Of a DNA stretch of 64,000 nt, positions 1 to 8,148 are shown piece after piece. The stretch spans positions 310,001-374,000 of the forward strand of contig NZ_AXBA01000001.1 in NCBI RefSeq assembly GCF_000473085.1, written 5' to 3'. Each line of letters begins with the position of its first letter. The first letter of the stretch is position 1. The position numbers and the translations under genes are program-made. Source of the stretch: Azorhizobium doebereinerae UFLA1-100 (GTDB lineage Bacteria; Pseudomonadota; Alphaproteobacteria; Rhizobiales; Xanthobacteraceae). The notes under the pieces are model-generated. The model saw only the letters and a program-made list of their open reading frames with translations, did no database searches and was not told where the DNA came from.

Positions 1-371
1 AGGTCCACCTCCGGCAAGTGCTTGAGGCACGCCGCCACCAGGTCCGGCAGGTGGGAATAGGCCGAGGCGGCGGTGAAGCCGATGCGGATGGAGCCGGCCT
101 TGCCCGCTGCCACCCTTTTGGTCATCAGCGCCGCGCTGTCGGCGAGCTTGAGGATGCGCCGCGCCTCGGGCAGGAAGCTGGCGGCGGCCGGCGTCAGGCG
201 CACCGAGCGGCTGGTGCGCTCGAACAGCACCACGTCGAGGATGCGCTCCAGGATCTGCACCTGCCGGCTGAGCGGGGGCTGCGTCATGTTCAGCCGCTCG
301 GCGGCGCGGCCGAAATGCAGCTCCTCGGCGACGGCGACGAAGCAGCGCAGCTGGTTGAGATCGAACATCAT
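1..371 (-). CDS. LysR-family transcriptional regulator, N-terminal part (cut by window edge)
   Basis: Reading back from a double ATG at 371/368, the minus strand encodes MMFDLNQLRCFVAVAEELHF followed by a typical LysR winged helix-turn-helix (GRAAERLNMTQPPLSRQV, then the LFERTSR wing) and the start of the effector-binding domain (AGSIRIGFTAAS). About 123 residues are visible; the rest lies before base 1. The gene follows tctA by about 107 bases on the same strand, so it may be co-transcribed with or regulate the tct transporter. LysR proteins usually bind a small acid co-inducer; the ligand cannot be read from this fragment. Confidence 0.88.
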   Translation of the reverse strand, partial: MMFDLNQLRCFVAVAEELHFGRAAERLNMTQPPLSRQVQILERILDVVLFERTSRSVRLTPAAASFLPEARRILKLADSAALMTKRVAAGKAGSIRIGFTAASAYSHLPDLVAACLKHLPEVD

Positions 372-478
372 GCCGCATTCCGCGAAACGCACACGTCCCG
401 CGCTCCGGTGCCGGGCGCGGGACGGCGATGGGCTCGGGCGCTCCATGGTCACGGCGCGCCCGCCCCGTCAAGGCCCGC

Positions 479-1981
479 TCATTCCGCCAGCGCTTCCTTA
501 CGCTTGCGCAGCACCGCCGGGGAGAGCAGCGCCAGCAGCAGCACGGCCACCACGCCCAGCAGGATGGCGCTGATGGGGCGCTGGAGGAAGACCGAGAAAT
601 CCCCGCCCGACAGCAGCATGGCGCGGCGGAAATTCTCCTCCAGCTGCGGACCGAGCACGAGGCCGAGCAGCAGCGGGGCGGGCTCCACCCCGACCTTGAT
701 GAAGAAATAGCCGATCACCCCGCAGCCCAGCATCAGCCAGACGTTGAACAGCGAATTGGCGATGCCGTAGGTGCCGATGCAACAAAACAGCACGATGGCG
801 GGAAACAGCAGCCGGTAAGGGATCTTCAGCATGGAGACCCACACCCCCACCAGCGGCAGGTTGATGACCAGCAGCATCAGATTGCCGGTCCACATGGAGG
901 CGATGACGCCCCAGACCAGCGCTGGCTGCTCGGTCATGATCTGCGGGCCGGGCTGGATGCCCTGCATCATCAGTGCGCCGATCATCAGCGCCATCAGTGC
1001 GTTGGAGGGGATGCCCAGCGTCAGCATGGGGATGAAGCTGGTCTGCGCGCCGGCATTGTTGGCGGCTTCCGGCGCCGCCACGCCCTCGATGGCGCCCTTG
1101 CCGAAGCGGGACGGGTCGCGGGCGATCTTCTTCTCCAGCGCATAGGCCGAGAACGGCGGCAGCGCCGCCCCGCCGCCCGGCAGCACGCCGAGGATGGAGC
1201 CGATGGCGGTGCCGCGCACCATGGCGGGGAAGGCGGCGCGGAAATCCGCCCGGGTCGGGATGAGGTCGCGGATCGACTGGCTGACCACCGTGCGCTGGCT
1301 GGGGCGCTCCAGATTGGCGATGATCTCGCCGAGCCCGAACAGGCCCATGGCGACGGGCACGAAATCGATGCCGTCCGCCAGTTCGGGAATGTTGAAGCTC
1401 ATGCGGGCGATGCCGGACGACACGTCGATGCCGATCAGCCCCAGCAGCAGGCCGAGCAGCACCATGGCCAGCGACTTCATCACCGAGCCGTGGGCGAGGA
1501 TGACCGCCGCGAACAGGCCGAGCACCAGCAGGCTGAAATATTCCACCGCGGTGAACTTCAGCGCCAGCGCCGCCAGCGGCAGGCTCAGCACGGCGATGAC
1601 CACGGTCGCCACCGTGCCGGCAAAGAAGGAGGCGATGGCGGCGGTGGCGAGCGCCGGCCCCGCCCTGCCCTGCTTGGCCATCTCGTGGCCGTCGATGCAG
1701 GTGACGACGGAGGAGGTCTCGCCCGGCACGTTCACCAGGATGGCGGTGGTGGAGCCGCCATACTGCGCGCCGTAGAAGATGCCGGCCAGCATGATGAGCG
1801 AGGTGGCCGGATCGAGCCCGAAGGTCAGAGGCAGCAGCAGCGCCACGGTGGGAATGGGCCCGATGCCCGGCAGCACGCCGATGGCGGTGCCGATCACCGC
1901 GCCGATCAGGCAGAACAGCAGGTTCTTGAACTGCAGGGCGGTGGAGAAGCCGAGCAGGATATGATCGAAGAATTCCATCAC
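479..1981 (-). CDS. tctA: tripartite tricarboxylate transporter, large permease TctA
   Basis: A 500-residue polytopic membrane protein of normal TctA length. It has the family signature near the N-terminus: LPGIGPIPTVALLLPLTFGL, then GIFYGAQYGGSTTAILVNVP, which is characteristic of the TctA carboxylate-binding core. Many hydrophobic helices follow to the C-terminus. TctA is the large inner-membrane subunit that moves a carboxylate captured by periplasmic TctC. It is the third gene of a tctC-tctB-tctA operon and starts 4 bases after the tctB stop. The substrate is unknown; citrate, tartrate, terephthalate and other acids are all used by this family. Confidence 0.95.
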   Translation of the reverse strand: MMEFFDHILLGFSTALQFKNLLFCLIGAVIGTAIGVLPGIGPIPTVALLLPLTFGLDPATSLIMLAGIFYGAQYGGSTTAILVNVPGETSSVVTCIDGHEMAKQGRAGPALATAAIASFFAGTVATVVIAVLSLPLAALALKFTAVEYFSLLVLGLFAAVILAHGSVMKSLAMVLLGLLLGLIGIDVSSGIARMSFNIPELADGIDFVPVAMGLFGLGEIIANLERPSQRTVVSQSIRDLIPTRADFRAAFPAMVRGTAIGSILGVLPGGGAALPPFSAYALEKKIARDPSRFGKGAIEGVAAPEAANNAGAQTSFIPMLTLGIPSNALMALMIGALMMQGIQPGPQIMTEQPALVWGVIASMWTGNLMLLVINLPLVGVWVSMLKIPYRLLFPAIVLFCCIGTYGIANSLFNVWLMLGCGVIGYFFIKVGVEPAPLLLGLVLGPQLEENFRRAMLLSGGDFSVFLQRPISAILLGVVAVLLLALLSPAVLRKRKEALAE

Positions 1982-1985
1982 CGCC

Positions 1986-2435
1986 TCACCACGGCCAGAC
2001 CGGAACGGGCAGCGACAGCAGCTTGGCGAACAGCAGCACCGCCCCCGCGCTGATGGCGACGCCGAAGACGAGGTTCTCCAGCGCCCGCGTCTCGCGGCTG
2101 GCGAGGCCCGCCACCACGATGGTGGCGAGCGAGGCGAGCGCCAGGCCCGCGCTCGCCGCCAGCACGGCGAACACCGCCACCGAGGCCGGGATGGCCAGCA
2201 GCGGCCGCAGGTGGATGGTTTCGATGCCGTGGAAGCGGCGCCCCGCCCCGCGCCCCAGGAAGAACAGGCCGAAGGCCAGCAGCGCGAACGCCACGACGCG
2301 CGGGAAATAGCCCGGCCCCATGTCCGCCGCCGTGCCCACGGAGAGGTGCCAGGTGGTGGCGAGCGCAGCGCCCGCCACCAGCACCAGGAAGCCGCCGAAC
2401 AGAAGGTCCGGCAGGTCGAAGCGTCGCCGCGTCAT
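1986..2435 (-). CDS. tctB: tripartite tricarboxylate transporter, small permease TctB
   Basis: A 149-residue protein with four predicted hydrophobic helices, typical of TctB. I chose the ATG at 2435 (MTRRRFDLPDLLFGGFLVL) because it lies 5 bases after the tctC stop codon at 2441, while the longer reading would run into tctC and adds a non-hydrophobic, shadow-like sequence. The motif GTAADMGPGYFPRVVAFALL matches the G-P-x-x-FP segment of TctB. It forms the membrane unit with TctA. Confidence 0.9.
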   Translation of the reverse strand: MTRRRFDLPDLLFGGFLVLVAGAALATTWHLSVGTAADMGPGYFPRVVAFALLAFGLFFLGRGAGRRFHGIETIHLRPLLAIPASVAVFAVLAASAGLALASLATIVVAGLASRETRALENLVFGVAISAGAVLLFAKLLSLPVPVWPW

Positions 2436-2440
2436 GGACC

Positions 2441-3424
2441 TCACTCGCCCTTGATGCCGGCTTCGGCGATGGCCGCGCCCCAGGTCTTGATGTTGGTGGC
2501 CAGCCACCCCTTGAAGTCGTCCGGCGAACCGGCGCGCACCACGCCGCCCTGGTCGGCGATCTTCTTGGCGATGTCCGGATCGGCCAGGATCTTGCGGACC
2601 TCGGTGTTGAGCCGGGCGACCACGGCGGGCGGCGTACCGCCGGTGGTGAGCAGGCCCTGCCAGGTGCCGGCATCCGCCGCCGGCAGGCCGGCCTCCTTGA
2701 AGGTGGGCAGGCCGGGCGCCGCCGCGATGCGCTCGTCGCCGGTCACCGCGAGGCCGACCAGTTGCTTGCTGCTGACGAAGGGCAGCGTCGCGGTGGAGCC
2801 ATTGATGATGACCGTGCTCTCGCCGGACACCACGGCGCGCGAGGCCGCCGCGCCGCCCTTGTAGGGCACGTTCTTCCAGCTGATGCCCAGCTGCTTGGCG
2901 ATGATCACCGCCGTGATGTGGTTGAGCGCGCCGACGCCGGAATTGGCCACCGCCAGCTTGCCCGGATTGGCTTTGGCATAGGCGATGAACTCCGGCACGG
3001 TGGTGGCCGGCACGCTGGCGTTCACCGCCAGCACATAGGGGCCGAACATGACCATGCTGACCGGGGCGAGGTCCTTCTCCACATTGTAGGAGAGGTTCGG
3101 GAACAGGCTCGGCGCGGTGGCCAGCGAGCCCACGTCCATGAGCAGCAGGGTGTGGCCGTCCGGCTGGGCCTTGGCCACGGCATCGGCGCCCACATTGCCG
3201 GCGGCGCCTGGCTTGTTCTCCACCACCACGGCGACGCCGATGGCCTCGGAGAGCTTCGGCGCGATCAGCCGGGCGAGGATGTCCGACGTGCCGCCGGGCG
3301 CGAACGGCACCACCATGCGCACCGGCCGGGTGAACTCCTGCGCGGCAGTGGGCAAGGTGGCGGTGACGGACAGCAGCAGGGCGGCCACGGGCCCGGCAAG
3401 GCCCTTCAAGGCACGAAAGCGCAT
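2441..3424 (-). CDS. tctC: tripartite tricarboxylate transporter substrate-binding protein (TctC/Bug family)
   Basis: A 327-residue periplasmic binding protein. From the ATG at 3424 it begins with a Sec signal peptide (MRFRALKGLAGPVAALLLSV, with cleavage likely after TAAQ), followed by the Bug-family hallmark RMVVPFAPGGTSDILARLI. Later family motifs are GVGALNHITAV and KNVPYKGGAAA. The longer in-frame start at 3559 would bury the signal peptide, so I rejected it. It is the first gene of the tct operon. The 226-base region upstream holds an inverted repeat that may be the operator. The ligand is not predictable. Confidence 0.95.
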   Translation of the reverse strand: MRFRALKGLAGPVAALLLSVTATLPTAAQEFTRPVRMVVPFAPGGTSDILARLIAPKLSEAIGVAVVVENKPGAAGNVGADAVAKAQPDGHTLLLMDVGSLATAPSLFPNLSYNVEKDLAPVSMVMFGPYVLAVNASVPATTVPEFIAYAKANPGKLAVANSGVGALNHITAVIIAKQLGISWKNVPYKGGAAASRAVVSGESTVIINGSTATLPFVSSKQLVGLAVTGDERIAAAPGLPTFKEAGLPAADAGTWQGLLTTGGTPPAVVARLNTEVRKILADPDIAKKIADQGGVVRAGSPDDFKGWLATNIKTWGAAIAEAGIKGE

Positions 3425-3509
3425 TGGCGTTGTCTCCCAGATCGATGTGCGGACGCCCCCGCCATGAGCCGGCGCGGGACGTGCGGAAGAGCGGACTTGG
3501 CGCCGCTTA

Positions 3510-3541
3510 TTCCGCAACGGTAATGGATGCGCTATGCGGAA
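3510..3541 (-). promoter_or_regulatory. inverted repeat upstream of tctC, possible operator
   Basis: TTCCGCA (3510-3516) and TGCGGAA (3535-3541) form perfect 7-base arms separated by 18 bases, about 86 bases upstream of the tctC start. It is the only clear dyad in this intergenic region and could be a site for the nearby LysR protein or another regulator. The function is inferred. Confidence 0.3.
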
Positions 3542-3605
3542 ATAGCCCCGTCTCGGCATCGATCAATGCAAGTTTTGTATGGATTTGACTCACACCGGGA
3601 CCTTG

Positions 3606-3622
3606 GCGGCGGCCACCGCCGC
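3606..3622 (-). terminator. stem-loop downstream of arginase, weak terminator candidate
   Basis: GCGGCGG-cca-CCGCCGC is a perfect 7-bp stem with a 3-base loop, 29 bases past the arginase stop. No T run follows it on the minus strand, so it may be a transcript-end stabiliser rather than a Rho-independent terminator. Confidence 0.25.
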
Positions 3623-3650
3623 ACCGGCGCGCCATCGCCCGGCCTGCGGC

Positions 3651-4619
3651 TCAGGGACGGGCCGGCCGGTCCACGATGCGGCGGCCGAACAGGCTGCCCG
3701 TCAGGTCCACCAAAAGGTCCGCGCTGCGCCCGGCGAGGTCGAGCATGGGGTTGAGCTCCACCAGGTCCAGCGAGCCGACGAGGCCGCTGTCGTGCAGCAT
3801 CTCCATGGCGAGGTGCGCCTCGCGATAGGTCAGGCCGCCGGGCACCGGTGTGCCGACGCCGGGCGCCAGGGACGGGTCCATCACGTCGAGGTCGAAGCTC
3901 ACGTGCAGATGGCCATGGGCCTCCCCCACCCGCTCCAGCACGCGCCGCAGCGGACCGGCGATGCCCGTCTCGTCGATCATCCGCATGTCCGCCACCTCCA
4001 CGCCCCGCTCGGCCAGCAGTCGCCGCTCATCGCGGTCGATGGAGCGGGCGCCGAGGATGGTCACGTGTCCGGCTTCCACCGGCGCATGCCAGGAGGGGGA
4101 GATCACGCCGGAGAACTGCGGCTCCCCACACAGCAAGGCCAGGGACATGCCGTGCGGGTTGCCCGAGGGCGAGATGTCCGGCGTGTTGAAGTCCGCATGG
4201 GCATCGAACCACAGCACGAACAGCGGTCGCCCCGTGGCCGCGCAATGGCGGGCGACACCGGCCACCGAGCCCATGGACAGGCTGTGGTCGCCGCCGAGGA
4301 AAACCGGCAGGGCCCCGCCCGCGAGGCTGCCCTGGGCCCGGTCGCTGATGCACCGCGCGTAGGCCATCACCGTCTCGTGCCGCGCGGCGGCATCGGCCAG
4401 CGCCGGGGCGGGAATGAGCAACGCCGTGCCGTCGTCGATGCGCGCGTCGCCCATGTCGGCCACCCGGTGGCCCAGTTCCGTCAGATGCCCGGCAAGGCCC
4501 GCGAGGCGCAAGGCCGCGGGGCCGAGGCTCGCCCCCCGGCGCCCGGCGCCGATGTCGAGCGGCACCCCGTGCAGGGCGAGCGGCGGGCGATGCGCCCCGG
4601 GGTGGGAACCGTGCGGCAC
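3651..4619 (-). CDS. rocF: arginase (ureohydrolase family)
   Basis: A 322-residue ureohydrolase that hydrolyses L-arginine to ornithine and urea. All binuclear manganese motifs are present: GGDHS, DAHADFN and SFDLDVMDP. The N-terminal LHGVPLDIGAGRRGASLGP and the HGMSLALL segment are arginase-like rather than agmatinase-like. I chose the GTG at 4619 because a strong Shine-Dalgarno sequence (GGAGGGAGG, 4625-4633) lies 5 bases upstream. The ATG at 4697 would add 26 basic, non-conserved residues. No other arginine-catabolism gene is adjacent. Agmatinase or guanidinobutyrase is a less likely alternative. Confidence 0.9.
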   Translation of the reverse strand: MPHGSHPGAHRPPLALHGVPLDIGAGRRGASLGPAALRLAGLAGHLTELGHRVADMGDARIDDGTALLIPAPALADAAARHETVMAYARCISDRAQGSLAGGALPVFLGGDHSLSMGSVAGVARHCAATGRPLFVLWFDAHADFNTPDISPSGNPHGMSLALLCGEPQFSGVISPSWHAPVEAGHVTILGARSIDRDERRLLAERGVEVADMRMIDETGIAGPLRRVLERVGEAHGHLHVSFDLDVMDPSLAPGVGTPVPGGLTYREAHLAMEMLHDSGLVGSLDLVELNPMLDLAGRSADLLVDLTGSLFGRRIVDRPARP

Positions 4620-4624
4620 TTCTT

Positions 4625-4633
4625 CCTCCCTCC
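4625..4633 (-). promoter_or_regulatory. ribosome binding site that sets the arginase GTG start
   Basis: Read on the minus strand, GGAGGGAGG sits 5 bases before GTG at 4619, an ideal spacing. This supports the internal GTG start over the upstream ATG at 4697. Confidence 0.6.
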
Positions 4634-4726
4634 GGCATGGCCGGGAAGACTGCCGCACCGGCGCGGGAGACGCGACGCCTCCGCCTGGGCGCGGCACAGC
4701 GTCCAGGGCGCAGGGCGATGCGGCGG

Positions 4727-7700
4727 TCAGAAGATATCGTGCAGCGGCGTGATCTTCATGACCATGTCGTTATAGTCGAAGTCGGATCCCTGGGCGGCGG
4801 TGAGATCCTCGAAACCGAAGGTGTTCTCGCCATACATGCGGATATATTCGTGGCCGCCGGCATTGGCCTGGCCCACGACGAAGATATCACCGTTCTGGGT
4901 CAGCAGGACCGGCGCGTAATAGCCCTCGGTCCCCGCCACTGTCCAGGTGACGTCCATGGCGGTCTGCCCGCCGCGGCTCACGTTGAGGCCGGCATCCAGA
5001 TGGCTCGCGACCGCGGCCTTGAAGGCGGCGGTATCGCCATAGGCCACACCGTCCACGCTCCAGGCACCGCTCGTCGGGTCCACGTCGATATGCACGAAAC
5101 CCAGCGCATTGGTGTTGCTGCTGCTGCCGGTGACCTGCACGTCCAGAGCGGCGCCATGGGTGAGATAGACCAGCGGCTGGTCGTTCATGCGCTGGGTGGA
5201 CGCGAGTTCCGCCGCATCGCTCAGCACGTTGTTGGTCACCGCCGCGAGGGTGAAGCCGCCCACCGCCACCGTCGCGGAGCCGTCCGCCGCCGTGCTGACG
5301 TGAACCGCAGGCGCCATGTCGACGGCGCCGCTGCCGCTCAGCACCGCGAAATGAAGCTGCTCGCCGGCGCCGAGATAAAGCTGCTGCCCGCCTTGCAGCA
5401 GGGCCACGCCCGCATCGTCATAGACCGCGCCGATCTTGGCGAGGGTGGCCTCGGCGAGCGTGACGCTACCCGTGCGGCCGTCGCGCGCGAGCAGATTGCC
5501 CGCCGCGTCCGTGACATAGAGAACCAGTGTCGCGTCCCGCGGCAGGCCCGGAGACGGGGTCTGCGCCTCGAAGCGGATCCAGTTTCCGCTCACCTCGGGA
5601 TGGCTGCTGGTGTCCACCAGCAGCGCCTGGCCGTTCGCCCCGGCCTTCAGCGCGAGGGTCGCCACGTCCACGGTGAAGGTGGCGTTCGCCGACTGGACGG
5701 TGACCGCATTGGCGCTGGTGATGCCGCCCGGCCGGTACTCCTGGACATTGACCGTATAGGTGCCATTGCCGAACTGCACCATGCCGCTCGCCCACTGGCC
5801 GTCGATGTCGCCGACGGCGCTGGTCGGGGCGATCGAGGTGCCGCCGAACCGCAGATAGGCCACGTCCAGGGCGGCGGTCTTGTTCGAATAGGCGCCGACC
5901 CAGGCCGAGCTCCAGGCCACCGGATTGAAGCCGGTCCAGCCGAAGCCCAGTTCGCCCGAGCCCGTCGAGACGGCCGAGCCGTTCAGCAGCGACTGGCCGG
6001 TCACCGATGCGAAGGCGCCGCTGGACATGTCGCCGATGACCGGCGAGCTGGGCGTCGCCAGCGTGCCTTGGTACCAGGTGAGCAGCGAATCATCGATGGT
6101 CGAGCTGCTGCCGGGCAGGAAGTTGATGGAGAAGGTGTTGATGGTCTGCGGCGTGGTTGGGTACTGTGGGATCTGCAGCACCGCGAGACCGTCCACCGCG
6201 ATCGCGCCGGACTGGGCGCTGGAATAGTCGGGGTCCAGAAACTGGTAGCCCGACGTGGTCGTATAGATGTTGAAGGTCTTGGCGGAGGGCAGCGAGGCAG
6301 TCGGATCGTCGCTCGCCTGAAGCACGATCTGGTACCAGGTCACGCCGGAATTGGACGTGGGCAGGCCCTGGATGAGCATGGACCCTACCGGCTGGCTGCC
6401 GCCCGCCGCCACCGCCGAATAGGTGTTGGTGGTGCTGTCGTAGACCAGGCTCCAGCTTTGCCACAGCGTCTGGTTGTAGCCGATCACCGGGAAGGTCACC
6501 GGGATCCAGACCGGCGCACCGCTTTGCTCACCGGCATAGATCTTCAGAGTGACCGCGGTGGTCGCCTCGTTCAGGATCGTATGCCCGTTGGCGAAGTTGA
6601 GCACGATATTGGCGTTGGCGCTGTTCTGGACCGGAACCTGGAATCCCGCCCCGCCGGGGTTGGTCACCGTCACCACGGACGGGTTGATGTAATTGTAGAT
6701 GACCGGCGTCGTATATCCGGCCGGCACGACGCTGTCGTCATAGAGCGTGAGGTTGATGTTGCTCACGTTCAAATTCGTGGTCGTGTCGTACAGGATGATC
6801 TGCGGACCACCCTGCGTGTACTGGCTCATCAGATTGTCGGAATATGACGAGCCGTAGGAGTTGGAATTCTCGAAGAAGATCTTCGAATAGGCGTCCATGA
6901 ACACCGGCTGCGCGGACGACAGGTGCTGGCCGAAGGCGTAGGTCGGGTCCCAGTTGATATTGGTGTTGAGGTTGATCGCCTGCGACGCGCTGCTGTTCGT
7001 GGACGCGCCCGTGGTGCCGAAATAGCCCGCCGTGAAGCCGGTCAGGAACTGCGTGAACACCTCGCCCCACTGGTTGTTGGCGCCGGTGTTCATCTCCGTC
7101 GAGGTGCTGCCGGCGATCTGGTAGGGCGCCGAGGTGAGGGTGGCGTAGACCTCCGCATTGCCCAGCGTCGAATAGATGCTGTTGGCCAGATCCGTCTGGG
7201 TGATCTTGATATAGCCCTGGATCTGGCTGTTCGCGGTCGGTGACAGCCAGAAGGCGCCGGTGGTGCCGTCGCTGTTGGCCGCGGTGGCGTCCCAGCTCAG
7301 CTGGTAGCTGAAATAGCCCCCGTTGTGCCAGACACCATTGACGTCCGCCGCTCCGTTGAACATGCCGGAGATCACGATGGGCGTCGCCGGTGTCTTCACC
7401 GCGTTGATATAGGCGGTCCAGTCGGACGGCTGGAACACGGTCGAGCCCGTCGTCACCGCCTGGCTGGGCGAGATTCCCATGCGCGGCGTGTTGGCCAGCA
7501 CGCCCTCGGTGTAATTGGAGATGGCCGCGCCGTTGATGGCCACGATGTCGTTGATGATGCCCCAGCCGTTGGTGGCATAGCCGGACGTCTTGGTGGTGCC
7601 GTTCGCGTAAGTGACGCTCAAGTCCATGGGCAGGCCGAAGCCCTCCACGGAGGTGAGGTTGCCCGCGTCGCCGGTGGCGTTCTGGAGGGTGTATTCGAAG

Positions 7701-8032
7701 CTGTCGTAGCGGAAGTCCCAGGCCTGGGCGTTCTGCCAGGTGATCTGCGACTGCGAGGTGATCAGCGTTGTCAGGTCGTTGGTGTCGGCGGCATCCTGGC
7801 TCTGGATGATGAAATAGACCTTGCCGCCCTCGATCTGCGGCAGGTTGATCAGGAACGTGCCGGTGGGCTCCCCGCTGCTGCTCAGGACCGTGCCATTGTC
7901 CACCAGCGTCGTGTAGGTGACGCTGGAGCCGTTGGTCACGAAGGCGTAGGCCCAGATGCCGTTGCTGCCCGGCGTGCCGGAACTCAGGACGCCCTGAAGC
8001 GTGCTGTCCAGGTTCAGCGTCAGTGTCGTCAT
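4727..8032 (-). CDS. large secreted or surface protein, beta-1,3-glucanase (GH64)-like with a C-terminal DUF4114-like domain
   Basis: A 1101-residue protein, Ser/Thr/Asn/Gly-rich and poor in Lys and Cys, as expected for an exported protein. The ATG at 8032 gives MTTLTLNLDSTLQG. The N-terminal third resembles the GH64/thaumatin-like beta-1,3-glucanase fold: GGKVYFIIQS, then WDFRYDSFEYTLQN, VEGFGLPMDLSVTYANG and PSDWTAYINAV. The C-terminus (GENTFGFEDL then GSDFDYNDMVMKI) is the DUF4114 signature, an Asp-rich motif likely to bind calcium. There is no Sec signal peptide and no RTX GGxGxD repeats, so the export route is unclear. The GH64 assignment is from motif resemblance only; catalytic residues were not verified. 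Confidence 0.55.
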   Translation of the reverse strand: MTTLTLNLDSTLQGVLSSGTPGSNGIWAYAFVTNGSSVTYTTLVDNGTVLSSSGEPTGTFLINLPQIEGGKVYFIIQSQDAADTNDLTTLITSQSQITWQNAQAWDFRYDSFEYTLQNATGDAGNLTSVEGFGLPMDLSVTYANGTTKTSGYATNGWGIINDIVAINGAAISNYTEGVLANTPRMGISPSQAVTTGSTVFQPSDWTAYINAVKTPATPIVISGMFNGAADVNGVWHNGGYFSYQLSWDATAANSDGTTGAFWLSPTANSQIQGYIKITQTDLANSIYSTLGNAEVYATLTSAPYQIAGSTSTEMNTGANNQWGEVFTQFLTGFTAGYFGTTGASTNSSASQAINLNTNINWDPTYAFGQHLSSAQPVFMDAYSKIFFENSNSYGSSYSDNLMSQYTQGGPQIILYDTTTNLNVSNINLTLYDDSVVPAGYTTPVIYNYINPSVVTVTNPGGAGFQVPVQNSANANIVLNFANGHTILNEATTAVTLKIYAGEQSGAPVWIPVTFPVIGYNQTLWQSWSLVYDSTTNTYSAVAAGGSQPVGSMLIQGLPTSNSGVTWYQIVLQASDDPTASLPSAKTFNIYTTTSGYQFLDPDYSSAQSGAIAVDGLAVLQIPQYPTTPQTINTFSINFLPGSSSTIDDSLLTWYQGTLATPSSPVIGDMSSGAFASVTGQSLLNGSAVSTGSGELGFGWTGFNPVAWSSAWVGAYSNKTAALDVAYLRFGGTSIAPTSAVGDIDGQWASGMVQFGNGTYTVNVQEYRPGGITSANAVTVQSANATFTVDVATLALKAGANGQALLVDTSSHPEVSGNWIRFEAQTPSPGLPRDATLVLYVTDAAGNLLARDGRTGSVTLAEATLAKIGAVYDDAGVALLQGGQQLYLGAGEQLHFAVLSGSGAVDMAPAVHVSTAADGSATVAVGGFTLAAVTNNVLSDAAELASTQRMNDQPLVYLTHGAALDVQVTGSSSNTNALGFVHIDVDPTSGAWSVDGVAYGDTAAFKAAVASHLDAGLNVSRGGQTAMDVTWTVAGTEGYYAPVLLTQNGDIFVVGQANAGGHEYIRMYGENTFGFEDLTAAQGSDFDYNDMVMKITPLHDIF

Positions 8033-8148
8033 CGCATGTCCCCACCACTGCCGCCCCACGGCGTCGCGATGGTAGTTACAGAGATACCATAGTCAACCAT
8101 TCTGCGGTCACAGCGCCGCGATAGCGAAACAATGCGCCATGCGGCCGC

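Noticed and set aside
4637-6847. 736-residue plus-strand ORF opposite the glucanase-like gene
   Set aside because: Antisense shadow. The minus strand has the coherent GH64/DUF4114 motifs.
4727-8032. RTX adhesin interpretation of the large protein
   Set aside because: No GGxGxDxxx nonapeptide repeats are visible and no type I secretion genes are adjacent.
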